64,000 bases of DNA, taken from positions 14,105,710-14,169,709 of the forward strand of contig CP136062.1 of NCBI GenBank assembly GCA_032622095.1, read 5' to 3'. This document shows, piece after piece, positions 34,301 through 48,917 of the stretch (position 1 is the stretch's first letter; every line of letters begins with the position of its first letter). Position numbers and translations under genes: made by a program. This DNA is from Siphonodentalium dalli (Eukaryota; Mollusca; Scaphopoda; Gadilida; Siphonodentaliidae). The notes below the pieces were generated by a model. That model had not been told where the DNA came from. It did not search any database and saw only the letters and a list, made by a program, of their open reading frames with translations.

Positions 34301-37300
34301 CGTCTCGATATGTGGATCACCCCACAATACAACTGTAATATTAATACATGAGATCATTAAATGAGTATCTACGTCCATATGTCGTCTCGATATGTGGATC
34401 ATCCCATAATACAACTGTAATATTAATACATGAGATCATTAAATGAGTATCTACGTCCATCTGTCGTCTCGATATGTGGATCACCCCACAATACAACTGT
34501 AATATTAATACATGAGATCATTAAATGAATATTTACGTCCATCTGTCGTCTCGATATGTGGATCACCCCACAATACAACTGCAATATTAATACATGAGAT
34601 CATTAAATGAGTATCTACGTCCATATGTCGTCTCGATATGTGGATCATCCCAAAATACAATTGTAATATTAATACATGATATCATTAAATGAGTATCTAC
34701 GTCCATCTGTCGTCTCGATATGTGGATCACCCCACAATACAACTGTAATATTAATACATGAGATCATTAAATGAGTATATACGTCCATCTGTCGTCTCGA
34801 TATGTGGATCACCCCACTACACAACTGTAATAATACATGAGATCATTAAATGAATATTTACGTCCATCTGTCGTCTCGATATGTGGATCACCCCACAATA
34901 CAACTGTAATATTAATACATGAGAACATTAAATGAGTATCTACGTCCATCTGTCGTCTCGATATGTGGATCACCCCACAATACAACTGTAATAATATATG
35001 AGACCGTTAAATGAGTATCTAAGTCCATCTGTCGACTCGATCGATATGTGGATCACCCCACAATACAACTGTAATATTAATTCATGAGATCATTAAATGA
35101 GTATCTACGACCATCTGTCGTCTCAATATGTGGATCAACCCACAATACAACTGTAATATTAATACATGAGATCATTAAATGGATATTTACGTCCATCTGT
35201 CGTCTCGATATGTGGATCACCCCACAATACAACTGCAATAATAATACATGAGATCATTAAATGAGTATCTACGTCCATCTGTCGTCTCGATATGTGGATC
35301 ACCCCACAACACAACTGTAATATTAATACATGAGACCGTTAAATGAGTATCTACGTCCATCTGTCGTCTCGATATGTGGATCACCCCACAATACAACTGC
35401 AATATTAATACATGAGATCATTAAATGAGTATCTACGTCCATATGTCGTCTCGATATGTGGATCATCCCAAAATACAATTGTAATATTAATACATGATAT
35501 CATTAAATGAGTATCTACGTCCATCTGTCGTCTCGATATGTGGATCACCCCACAATACAACTGTAATACTAATACATGAGATCATTAAATGAGTATCTAC
35601 GTCCATCTGTCGTCTCGATATGTGGATCACCCCACAATACAACTGTAATATTAATACATGAGACCGTTAAATGAGTATCTACGTCCATCTGTCGACTCGA
35701 TATGTGGATCACCCCACAATACAACTGTAATAATAATACATGCGATCGTTAAATGAGTATCTACGTCCATCTGTCGTCTCGATATGTGGATCACCCCACA
35801 ATACAACTGTAATAATACATGAGACCGTTAAATGAGTATCTACGTCCATCTGTCCTCTCGATATGTGGACCACCCCACAATACAACTGTAATATTAATAC
35901 ATGAGATAGTTAAATGAGTATATACGTCCATCTGTCGTCTCGATATGTGGATCACCCCACAATACAACTGTAATATTAATACATGAGACCATTAAATGAG
36001 TATCTAAGTCCATCTCTCGTCTCGATATGTGGATCAACCCACAATACAACTGTAATATTAATACATGAGATCATTAAATGAGTATCTACGTCCATCTGTC
36101 GTCTCGATATGTGGATCACCCCACAATACAACTGTAATAATACATGCGATCATTAAATGAATAGCTACGTCCATCTGTCGTCTCGATTTGTGGATCACCC
36201 CACAATACAAATGTAATATTAATACATGAAACCAATAAATGAGTATCTACGTCCATCTGTCGTTTCGATATGTGTATCACCCCACAATACAACTGTAATA
36301 TTCATACATGAGATCGTTAAATGAGTATCTACGTCCATCTGTCGTCTCGATATGTGGATCACCCCACAACACAACTAATATTAATACATGAGATCATTAA
36401 ATGAGTGTCTACGTCCATCTGTCGTCTCGATATGTGGATCACCCACAATACAACTGTAATAATAATACATGAGATCGTTAAATGAGTATCTACGCCCATC
36501 TGTCGTCTCGATATGTGGATCACCCCACAATACAACTGTAATAATAATACATGAGATCATTAAATGAGTATCTACGTCCATCTGTCGTCTCGATATGTGG
36601 ATCACCCCACAATACAACTGTAATATTAATACATGAGATCATTAAATGAGTATCTAAGTCCATATGTCGTCTCGATATGTGGATCACCCCACAATGCAAC
36701 TGTAATATTAGTACATGAGATCATTAAATGAGTATCTACGTCCATCTGTCGTCTCGATATGTGGATCACCCCACAATACAACTGTAATATTAATACATGA
36801 GATCATTAAATGAGTATCTACGTCCATCTGTCGTCTCGATATGTGGATCACCCCACAATACAACTGTAATATTAATACATGAGATCATTAAATGAGTATC
36901 TACGTCCATCTGTCGTCTCGATATGTGGATCACCCCACAATACAACTGTAATATTAATACATGAGATCATTAAATGAGTATCTACGTCCATCTGTCGTCT
37001 CGATATGTGGATCACCCCACAATACAACTGTAATAATACATGAGACCGTTAAATGAGTATCTAAGTCCATCTGTCGACTCGATATGTGGATCACCCCACA
37101 ATACAACTGTAATATTAATACATGAGATCATTAAATGAGTATCTACGTCCATATGTCGTCTCGATATGTGGATCATCCCATAATACAACTGTAATATTAA
37201 TACATGAGATCATTAAATGAGTATCTACGTCCATCTGTCGTCTCGATATGTGGATCACCCCACAATACAACTGTAATATTAATACATGAGATCATTAAAT

Positions 37301-40300
37301 GAATATTTACGTCCATCTGTCGTCTCGATATGTGGATCACCCCACAATACAACTGTAATATTAATACATGAGATCATTAAATGAGTATCTACGTCCATCT
37401 GTCGTCTCGATATGTGGATCACCCCACAATACAACTGTAATATTAATACATGAGATCATTAAATGAGTATCTACGTCCATATGTCGTCTCGATATGTGGA
37501 TCATCCCATAATACAACTGTAATATTAATACATGAGACCATTAAATGAGTATCTACGTCCATCTGTCGTCTCGATATGTGGATCACCCCACAATACAACT
37601 GTAATATTAATACATCAGATCATTAAATGAATATTTACGTCCATCTGTCGTCTCGATATGTGGATCACCCCACAATACAACTGTAATATTAATACATGAG
37701 ATCATTAAATGAGTATCTACGTCCATATGTCGTCTCGATATGTGGATCATCCCATAATACAACTGTAATATTAATACATGAGATCATTAAATGAGTATCT
37801 ACGTCCATCTGTCGTCTCGATATGTGGATCACCCCACAATACAACTGTAATATTAATACATGAGATCATTAAATGAATATTTACGTCCATCTGTCGTCTC
37901 GATATGTGGATCACCCCACAATACAACTGCAATATTAATACATGAGATCATTAAATGAGTATCTACGTCCATATGTCGTCTCGATATGTGGATCATCCCA
38001 AAATACAATTGTAATATTAATACATGATATCATTAAATGAGTATCTACGTCCATCTGTCGTCTCGATATGTGGATCACCCCACAATACAACTGTAATATT
38101 AATACATGAGATCATTAAATGAGTATATACGTCCATCTGTCGTCTCGATATGTGGATCACCCCACAATACAACTGTAATATTAATACATGAGAACATTAA
38201 ATGAGTATCTACGTCCATCTGTCGTCTCGATATGTGGATCACCCCACAATACAACTGTAATAATATATGAGACCGTTAAATGAGTATCTAAGTCCATCTG
38301 TCGACTCGATCGATATGTGGATCACCCCACAATACAACTGTAATATTAATTCATGAGATCATTAAATGAGTATCTACGACCATCTGTCGTCTCGATATGT
38401 GGATCAACCCACAATACAACTGTAATATTAATACATGAGATCATTAAATGGATATTTACGTCCATCTGTCGTCTCGATATGTGGATCACCCCACAATACA
38501 ACTGCAATAATAATACATGAGATCATTAAATGAGTATCTACGTCCATCTGTCGTCTCGATATGTGGATCACCCCACAACACAACTGTAATATTAATACAT
38601 GAGACCGTTAAATGAGTATCTACGTCCATCTGTCGTCTCGATATGTGGATCACCCCACAATACAACTGCAATATTAATACATGAGATCATTAAATGAGTA
38701 TCTACGTCCATATGTCGTCTCGATATGTGGATCATCCCAAAATACAATTGTAATATTAATACATGATATCATTAAATGAGTATCTACGTCCATCTGTCGT
38801 CTCGATATGTGGATCACCCCACAATACAACTGTAATATTAATACATGAGATCATTAAATGAGTATATACGTCCATCTGTCGTCTCGATATGTGGATCACC
38901 CCACTACACAACTGTAATAATACATGAGATCATTAAATGAATATTTACGTCCATCTGTCGTCTCGATATGTGGATCACCCCACAATACAACTGTAATATT
39001 AATACATGAGAACATTAAATGAGTATCTACGTCCATCTGTCGTCTCGATATGTGGATCACCCCACAATACAACTGTAATAATATATGAGACCGTTAAATG
39101 AGTATCTAAGTCCATCTGTCGACTCGATCGATATGTGGATCACCCCACAATACAACTGTAATATTAATTCATGAGATCATTAAATGAGTATCTACGACCA
39201 TCTGTCGTCTCGATATGTGGATCAACCCACAATACAACTGTAATATTAATACATGAGATCATTAAATGGATATTTACGTCCATCTGTCGTCTCGATATGT
39301 GGATCACCCCACAATACAACTGCAATAATAATACATGAGATCATTAAATGAGTATCTACGTCCATCTGTCGTCTCGATATGTGGATCACCCCACAACACA
39401 ACTGTAATATTAATACATGAGACCGTTAAATGAGTATCTACGTCCATCTGTCGTCTCGATATGTGGATCAACCCACAATACAACTGTAATAATACATGAG
39501 ATCATTAAATGGGTATCTACGTCCATCTGTCGTCTCGATATGTGGATCACCCCACAATACAACTGTAATATTAATACATGAGATCATTAAATGAGTATCT
39601 ACGTCCATCTGTCGTCTCGATATGTGGATCACCCCACAATACAACTGTAATACTAATACATGAGATCATTAAATGAGTATCTACGTCCATCTTTCGTCTC
39701 GATATGTGGATCACCCCACAATACAACTGTAATATTAATACATGAGACCGTTAAATGAGTATCTACGTCCATCTGTCGACTCGATATGTGGATCACCCCA
39801 CAATACAACTGTAATAATAATACATGCGATCGTTAAATGAGTATCTACGTCCATCTGTCGTCTCGATATGTGGATCACCCCACAATACAACTGTAATAAT
39901 ACATGAGACCGTTAAATGAGTATCTACGTCCATCTGTCGTCTCGATATGTGGATCACCCCACAATACAACTGTAATATTAATACATGAGATAGTTAAATG
40001 AGTATATACGTCCATCTGTCGTCTCGATATGTGGATCACCCCACAATACAACTGTAATATTAATACATGAGACCGTTAAATGAGTATCTAAGTCCATCTC
40101 TCGTCTCGATATGTGGATCAACCCACAATACAACTGTAATATTAATACATGAGATCATTAAATGAGTATCTACGTCCATCTGTCGTCTCGATATGTGGAT
40201 CACCCCACAATACCACTGTAATAATACATGCGATCATTAAATGAAAAGCTACGTCCATCTGTCGTCTCGATTTGTGGATCACCCACAATACAAATGTAAT

Positions 40301-43300
40301 ATTAATACATGAAACCAATAAATGAGTATCTACGTCCATCTGTCGTTTCGATATGTGTATCACCCCACAATACAACTGTAATATTCATACATGAGATCGT
40401 TAAATGAGTATCTACGTCCATCTGTCGTCTCGATATGTGGATCACCCCACAACACAACTGTAATATTAATACATGAGATCATTAAATGAGTGTCTACGTC
40501 CATCTGTCGTCTCGATATGTGGATCACCCACAATACAACTGTAATAATAATACATGAGATCGTTAAATGAGTATCTACGCCCATCTGTCGTCTCGATATG
40601 TGGATCACCCCACAATACAACTGTAATAATAATACATGAGATCATTAAATGAGTATCTACGTCCATCTGTCGTCTCGATATGTGGATCACCCCACAATAC
40701 AACTGTAATATTAATACATGAGACCGTTAAATGAGTATCTAAGTCCATATGTCGTCTCGATATGTGGATCACCCCACAATGCAACTGTAATATTAGTACA
40801 TGAGATCATTAAATGAGTATCTACGTCCATCTGTCGTCTCGATATGTGGATCACCCCACAATACAACTGTAATATTAATACATGAGATCATTAAATGAGT
40901 ATCTACGTCCATCTGTCGTCTCGATATGTGGATCACCCCACAATACAACTGTAATATTAATACATGAGATCATTAAATGAGTATCAACGTCCATCTGTCG
41001 TCTCGATATGTGGATCACCCCACAATACAACTGTAATATTAATACATGAGATCATTAAATGAGTATCTACGTCCATCTGTCGTCTCGATATGTGGATCAC
41101 CCCACAATACAACTGTAATAATACATGAGACCGTTAAATGAGTATCTAAGTCCATCTGTCGACTCGATATGTGGATCACCCCACAATACAACTGTAATAT
41201 TAATACATGAGATCATTAAATGAGTATCTACGTCCATATGTCGTCTCGATATGTGGATCATCCAATAATACAACTGTAATATTAATACATGAGATCATTA
41301 AATGAGTATCTACGTCCATCTGTCGTCTCGATATGTGGATCACCCCACAATACAACTGTAATATTAACACATGAGATCATTAAATGAATATTTACGTCCA
41401 TCTGTCGTCTCGATATGTGGATCACCCCACAATACAACTGTAATATTAATACATGAGATCATTAAATGAGTATCTACGTCCATCTGTCGTCTCGATATGT
41501 GGATCACCCCACAATACAACTGTAATATTAATACATGAGATCATTAAATGAGTATCTACGTCCATATGTCGTCTCGATATGTGGATCATCCCATAATACA
41601 ACTGTAATATTAATACATGAGATCATTAAATGAGTATCTACGTCCATCTGTCGTCTCGATATGTGGATCACCCCACAATACAACTGTAATATTAATACAT
41701 GAGATCATTAAATGAGTATCTACGTCCATATGTCGTCTCAATATGTGGATCATCCCAAAATACAATTGTAATATTAATACATGATATCATTAAATGAGTA
41801 TCTACGTCCATCTGTCGTCTCGATATGTGGATCACCCCACAATACAACTGTAATATTAATACATGAGATCATTAAATGAGTATATACGTCCATCTGTCGT
41901 CTCGATATGTGGATCACCCCACTACACAACTGTATTAATACATGAGATCATTAAATGAATATTTACGTCCATCTGTCGTCTCGATATGTGGATCACCCCA
42001 CAATACAACTGTAATATTAATACATGAGAACATTAAATGAGTATCTACGTCCATCTGTCGTCTCGATATGTGGATCACCCCACAATAAAACTGTAATAAT
42101 ATATGAGACCGTTAAATGAGTATCTAAGTCCATCTGTCGACTCGATCGATATGTGGATCACCCCACAATACAACTGTAATATTAATTCATGAGATCATTA
42201 AATGAGTATCTACGACCATCTGTCGTCTCGATATGTGGATCAACCCACAATACAACTGTAATATTAATACATGAGATCATTAAATGGATATTTACGTCCA
42301 TCTGTCGTCTCGATATGTGGATCACCCCACAATACAACTGCAATAATAATACATGAGATCATTAAATGAGTATCTACGTCCATCTGTCGTCTCGATATGT
42401 GGATCACCCCACAACACAACTGTAATATTAATACATGAGACCGTTAAATGAGTATCTACGTCCATCTGTCGTCTCGATATGTGGATCAACCCACAATACA
42501 ACTGTAATAATAATACATGAGATCATTAAATGGGTATCTACGTCCATCTGTCGTCTCGATATGTGGATCACCCCACAATACAACTGTAATATTAATACAT
42601 GAGATCATTAAATGAGTATCTACGTCCATCTGTCGTCTCGATATGTGGATCACCCCACAATACAACTGTAATACTAATACATGACATCATTAAATGAGTA
42701 TCTACGTCCATCTGTCGTCTCGATATGTGGATCACCCCACAATACAACTGTAATATTAATACATGAGACCGTTAAATGAGTATCTACGTCCATCTGTCGA
42801 CTCGATATGTGGATCACCCCACAATACAACTGTAATAATAATGCATGCGATCGTTAAATGAGTATCTACGTCCATCTGTCGTCTCGATATGTGGATCACC
42901 CCACAATACAACTGTAATAATACATGAGACCGTTAAATGAGTATCTACGTCCATCTGTCGTCTCGATATGTGGATCACCCCACAATACAACTGTAATATT
43001 AATACATGAGATAGTTAAATGAGTATATACGTCCATCTGTCGTCTCGATATGTGGATCACCCCACAATACAACTGTAATAATACATGCGATCATTAAATG
43101 AATAGCTACGTCCATCTGTCGTCTCGATATGTGGATCACCCCACAATACAAATGTAATATTAATACATGAAACCAATAAATGAGTATCTACGTCCATCTG
43201 TCGTTTCGATATGTGTATCACCCCACAATACAACTGTAATATTCATACATGAGATCGTTAAATGAGTATCTACGTCCATCTGTCGTCTCGATATGTGGAT

Positions 43301-46300
43301 CACCCCACAACACAACTGTAATATTAATACATGAGATCATTAAATGAGTGTCTACGTCCATCTGTCGTCTCGATATGTGGATCACCCCACAATACAACTG
43401 TAATAATAATACATGAGATCGTTAAATGAGTATCTACGCCCATCTGTCGTCTCGATATGTGGATCACCCCACAATACAACTGTAATAATAATACATGAGA
43501 TCATTAAATGAGTATCTACGTCCATCTGTCGTCTCGATATGTGGATCACCCCACAATACAACTGTAATATTAATACATGAGACCGTTAAATGAGTATCTA
43601 AGTCCATATGTCGTCTCGATATGTGGATCACCCCACAATGCAACTGTAATATTAGTACATGAGATCATTAAATGAGTATCTACGTCCATCTGTCGTCTCG
43701 ATATGTGGATCACCCCACAATACAACTGTAATATTAATACATGAGATCATTAAATGAGTATCTACGTCCATCTGTCGTCTCGATATGTGGATCACCCCAC
43801 AATACAACTGTAATATTAATACATGAGATCATTAAATGAGTATCTACGTCCATCTGTCGTCTCGATATGTGGATCACCCCACAATACAACTGTAATATTA
43901 ATACATGAGATCATTAAATGAGTATCTACGTCCATCTGTCGTCTCGATATGTGGATCACCACACAATACAACTGTAATAATACATGAGACCGTTAACTGA
44001 GTATCTAAGTCCATCTGTCGACTCGATATGTGGATCACCCCACAATACAACTGTAATATTAATACATGAGATCATTAAATGAGTATCTACGTCCATATGT
44101 CGTCTCGATATGTGGATCATCCCATAATACAACTGTAATATTAATACATGAGATCATTAAATGAGTATCTACGTCCATCTGTCGTCTCGATATGTGGATT
44201 ACCCCACAATACAACTGTAATATTAATACATGAGATCATTAAATGAATATTTACGTCCATCTGTCGTCTCGATATGTGGATCACCCCACAATACAACTGT
44301 AATATTAATACATGAGATCATTAAATGAGTATCTACGTCCATCTGTCGTCTCGATATGTGGATCACCCCACAATACAACTGTAATATTAATACATGAGAT
44401 CATTAAATGAGTAGCTACGTCCATATGTCGTCTCGATATGTGGATCATCCCATAATACAACTGTAATATTAATACATGAGATCATTAAATGAGTATCTAC
44501 GTCCATCTGTCGTCTCGATATGTGGATCACCCCACAATACAACTGTAATATTAATACATGAGATCATTAAATGAATATTTACGTCCATCTGTCGTCTCGA
44601 TATGTGGATCACCCCACAATACAACTGTAATATTAATACATGAGATCATTAAATGAGTATCTACGTCCATATGTCGTCTCGATATGTGGATCATCCCAAA
44701 ATACAATTGTAATATTAATACATGATATCATTAAATGAGTATCTACGTCCATCTGTCGTCTCGATATGTGGATCACCCCACAATACAACTGTAATAGTGA
44801 TACATGAGATCATTAAATGAGTATATACGTCCATCTGTAGTCTCGATATGTGGATCACCCCACTACACAACTGTAATAATACATGAGATCATTAAATGAA
44901 TATTTACGTCCATCTGTCGTCTCGATATGTGGATCACCCCACAATACAACTGTAATATTAATACATGAGAACATTAAATGAGTATCTACGTCCATCTGTC
45001 GTCTCGATATGTGGATCACCCCACAATACAACTGTAATAATATATGAGACCGTTAAATGAGTATCTAAGTCCATCTGTCGACTCGATCGATATGTGGATC
45101 ACCCCACAATACAACTGTAATATTAATTCATGAGATCATTAAATGAGTATCTACGACCATCTGTCGTCTCGATATGTGGATCAACCCACAATACAACTGT
45201 AATATTAATACATGAGATCATTAAATGGATATTTACGTCCATCTGTCGTCTCGATATGTGGATCACCCCACAATACAACTGTAATAATAATACATGAGAT
45301 CATTAAATGAGTATCTACGTCCATCTGTCGTCTCGATATGTGGATCACCCCACAACACAACTGTAATATTAATACATGAGACCGTTAAATGAGTATCTAC
45401 GTCCATCTGTCGTCTCGATATGTGGATCAACCCACAATACAACTGTAATAATAATACATGAGATCATTAAATGGGTATCTACGTCCATCTGTCGTCTCGA
45501 TATGTGGATCACCCCACAATACAACTGTAATATTAATACATGAGATCATTAAATGAGTATCTACGTCCATCTGTCGTCTCGATATGTGGATCACCCCACA
45601 ATACAACTGTAATATTAATACATGAGATCATTAAATGAGTATCTACGTCCATCTGTCGTCTCGATATGTGGATCACCCCACAATACAACTGTAATATTAA
45701 TACATGAGACCGTTAAATGAGTATCTACGTCCATCTGTCGACTCGATATGTGGATCACCCCACAATACAACTGTAATAATAATACATGCGATCATTAAAT
45801 GAGTATCTACGTCCATCTGTCGTCTCGATATGTGGATCACCCCACAATACAACTGTAATAATACATGAGACCGTTAAATGAGTATCTACGTCCATCTGTC
45901 GTCTCGATATGTGGATCACCCCACAATACAACTGTAATATTAATACATGAGATAGTTAAATGAGTATATACGTCCATCTGTCGTCTCGATATGTGGATCA
46001 CCCCACAATACAACTGTAATATTAATACATGAGACCGTTAAATGAGTATCTACGTCCATCTGTCGTCTCGATATGTGGATCACCACACAATACAACTGTA
46101 ATAATAATACATGAGACCGTTAAATGAGTATCTAAGTTCATCTGTCGTCTCGATATGTGGATCACCCCACAATACAACTGTAATATTAATACATGAGATC
46201 ATTAAATGAGTATCTACGTCCATCTGTCGTCTCGATATGTGGATCACCCCACAATACAACTGTAATAATACATGAGATCATTAAATGAATAGCTACGTCC

Positions 46301-46750
46301 ATCTGTCGTCTCGATATGTGGATCACCCCACAATACAACTGTAATATTAATACATGAAACCAATAAATGAGTATCTACGTCCATCTGTCGTCTCGATATG
46401 TGGATCACCCCACAATACAACTGTAATATTCATACATGAGATCGTTAAATGAGTATCTACGTCCATCTGTCGTCTCGATATGTGGATCACCCCACAACAC
46501 AACTGTAATATTAATACATGAGATCATTAAATGAGTGTCTACGTCCATCTGTCGTCTCGATATGTGAATCACCCACAATACAACTGTAATAATAATACAT
46601 GAGATCGTTAAATGAGTATCTACGCCCATCTGTCGTCTCGATATATGGATCACCCCACAATACAACTGTAATAATAATACATGAGATCATTAAATGAGTA
46701 TCTACGTCCATCTGTCGTCTGGATATGTGGATCACCCCACAATACAACTG
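22400..46750. repeat. Complex higher-order repeat zone (2.9-4.3-kb blocks)
   Basis: Variant monomers recur in long blocks of changing length. The CTGCAATAATAA unit recurs near 23.04, 25.99, 30.23, 35.22 and 38.49 kb; the first two are 2,942 bp apart and the next step is 4,248 bp. The GTGTATCACC plus ATTCATACATG pair recurs near 27.89 and 32.13 (4,248 bp), then 36.30, 40.38 and 43.24 kb. The 86-bp CGACTCGATCGATATG unit marks many of the same blocks. Blocks are deleted or extended by whole monomers, as expected from unequal recombination. Confidence 0.8.
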
Positions 46751-48061
46751 TAATATTAATACATGAGACCGTTAAATGAGTATCTAAGTCCATATGTCGT
46801 CTCGATATGTGGATCACCCCACAATGCAACTGTAATATTAGTACATGAGATCATTAAATGAGTATCTACGTCCATCTGTCGTCTCGATATGTGGATCACC
46901 CCACAATACAACTGTAATATTAATACATGAGATCATTAAATGAGTATCTACGTCCATCTGTCGTCTCGATATGTGGATCACCCCACAATACAACTGTAAT
47001 ATTAATACATGAGATCATTAAATGAGTATCTACGTCCATCTGTCGTCTCGATATGTGGATCACCCCACAATACAACTGTAATATTAATACATGAGATCAT
47101 TAAATGAGTATCTACGTCCATCTGTCGCTTCGATATGTGGATCACCCCACAATACAACTGTAATAATACATGAGACCGTTAAATGAGTATCTAAGTCCAT
47201 CTGTCGACTCGATATGTGGATCACCCCACAATACAACTGTAATATTAATACATGAGATCATTCAATGGGTATCTACGTCCATCTGTCGTCTCGATATGTG
47301 GATCACCCCACAATACAACTGTAATATTAATACATGAGATCATTAAATGAGTATCTACGTCCATATGTCGTCTCGATATGTGGATCATATCATAATACAA
47401 CTGTAATATTAATGCATGAGATCATTAAATGAGTATCTACGTCCATCTGTCGTCTCGATATGTGGATCACCCCACAATACAACTGTAATATTAATACATG
47501 AGATCATTAAATGAATATTTACGTCCATCTGTCGTCTCGATATGTGGATCACCCCACAATACAACTGTAATATTAATACATGAGATCATTAAATGAGTAT
47601 CTACGTCCATCTGTCGTCTCGATATGTGGATCACCCCACAATACAACTGTAATAATACATGAGACCGTTAAATGAGTATCTAAGTCCATCTGTCGACTCA
47701 ATATGTGGATCACCCCACAATACAACTGTAATATTAATACATGAGATCATTAAATGAGTATCTACGTCCATCTGTCGTCTCGATATGTGGATCAACCCAC
47801 AATACAACTGTAATATTAATACATGAGATCATTAAATGAATATTTACGTCCATCTGTCGTCTCGATATGTGGATCACCCCACAATACAACTGTAATAATA
47901 ATACATGAGATCATTAAATGAGTATCTACGTCCATCTGTCGTCTCGATATGTGGATCACCCCACTACACAACTGTAATATTAATACATGAGATCATTAAA
48001 TGAGTATCTACGTCCATCTGTCGTCTCGATATGTGGATCACCCCACAATACAACTGTAATA

Positions 48062-48135
48062 TTAATACATGAGATCATTAAATGAGTATCTACGTCCATC
48101 TGTCGTCTCGATATGTGGATCACCCCACAATACAA
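48062..48135 (-). CDS. vWD-domain exon start, first satellite copy in transcript order
   Basis: This is the rightmost intact monomer, hence the first met by a minus-strand transcript. An AG acceptor (ATATTACAG) precedes the segment at 48135. The segment starts with two bases that complete a split codon and then encodes VLWGDPHIETTDGRRYSFND before a TAA at 48064-48062. The GDPHI-T-DG-Y-FN pattern is the characteristic N-terminal strand of von Willebrand type D domains in NIDO-AMOP-vWD proteins (MUC4, SUSD2, mesh). Phase 1 matches the donor of the AMOP-b exon upstream at 50560. The reading stops after 23 codons, so this copy alone cannot encode a full domain. The remainder must follow the last copy, beyond the left edge, or the product is truncated. 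The family assignment is strong; use of this particular copy is a guess. Confidence 0.5.
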
Positions 48136-48917
48136 CTGTAATATTATTACATGAGATCATTAAATGAGTATCTATCTACACCAATCTGTTACCTCGTTAT
48201 GTTGATCAGAAGTGGAAATATTTTAGCACACAAATACATTCCTTGTGTCTAGTCCTACATCTTTATACAAAATAATCCCGTTTATATGGAATAAATCAGC
48301 GGAAATAGAAATTATTTTTGTAAATACCGAGTCTACTTTAAGCTTATAATAAATCAGCGTCGTGTTCAGTGCAGCATGTATACAGGTTCAACGTACAGTC
48401 ATATCGTATATGGAAATGAAAGCGAAGTAGCTCACTCCGTCGTGTTATACATAACGTGTTCTTTGCTAGCGTATGAATTCATCAACAAATGTAAATTCTA
48501 ACCATTGATGTCGAAGGTAGTTTTTCCATTTTTCGTAGTACCTTCCCGTGTAAGGGTTAATTGGTGTATAGATGTACCAAACAGTCGCTTCACTGTGATG
48601 AATACAAGTATGTTGTGTAATAGATGCTATTTTATTAGGGGTCATGTCAAAATGATTTTCGTATATGGAAAAAAATAAATGAGCAGTGTTTTCGTCATAA
48701 TTTTATCACATTCCATAACATTGCAAGTTTTCATAAATTTTTCGTCATTGTCACCGTATTTTTCAGACGTATTTGTTTTCGTCAATATGACAGCTTTGTC
48801 TCCTTCAATAATGTCTGTGGTGTCGATATGATCGGCATCGCATCTGATAATTTTTGTGTTTCGCCATTATCTCAGATTGACCGATCATTAGTCGCATTTT
48901 AGAGTACTGGTATACAA

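Larger units (their letters stand above)
1..48208 (-). repeat. 82-bp satellite array derived from a vWD exon edge (~590 monomers)
   Basis: Head-to-tail tandem array of an ~82-bp monomer, all copies in the same orientation, with no interruption by unrelated sequence. The main variants are 82 bp, 79 bp (a 3-bp deletion in the TAATATTAATA stretch) and +4 bp (CGATCGAT duplication). Copy number is estimated as length divided by unit. On the minus strand each monomer has TATTAATATTACAG (acceptor-like) followed by codons for VLWGDPHIETTDGRRYSFND, the hallmark start of a von Willebrand type D domain, and then a stop (LMY-TAA) in most copies. Because 82 is 3n+1, the frame shifts every copy, so open stretches reach only ~96 codons. 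The array runs off the left edge. At the right edge the last unit (48136-48208) is degenerate but still alignable. Short open frames inside the array are products of the repeat, not independent genes. Confidence 0.97.

Noticed and set aside
966-46747. About 28 minus-strand open frames of 61-96 codons in the satellite as separate small proteins
   Set aside because: They are the three frames of an 82-bp unit read in sequence; the starts and stops move with monomer variants and have no independent gene structure.
1-48208. CRISPR-like array
   Set aside because: There are no unique spacers; the whole 82-bp unit is repeated, and the context is a spliced eukaryotic gene.
1-48208. Centromeric satellite
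   Set aside because: Higher-order structure looks centromere-like, but the unit matches the neighbouring gene's next exon and nothing in the window shows centromere function. It cannot be excluded without chromatin data.
1-48208. Assembly artefact
   Set aside because: Blocks carry distinct variant combinations, nested duplications and a decayed edge, which simple assembly looping would not produce. Exact copy number remains uncertain.
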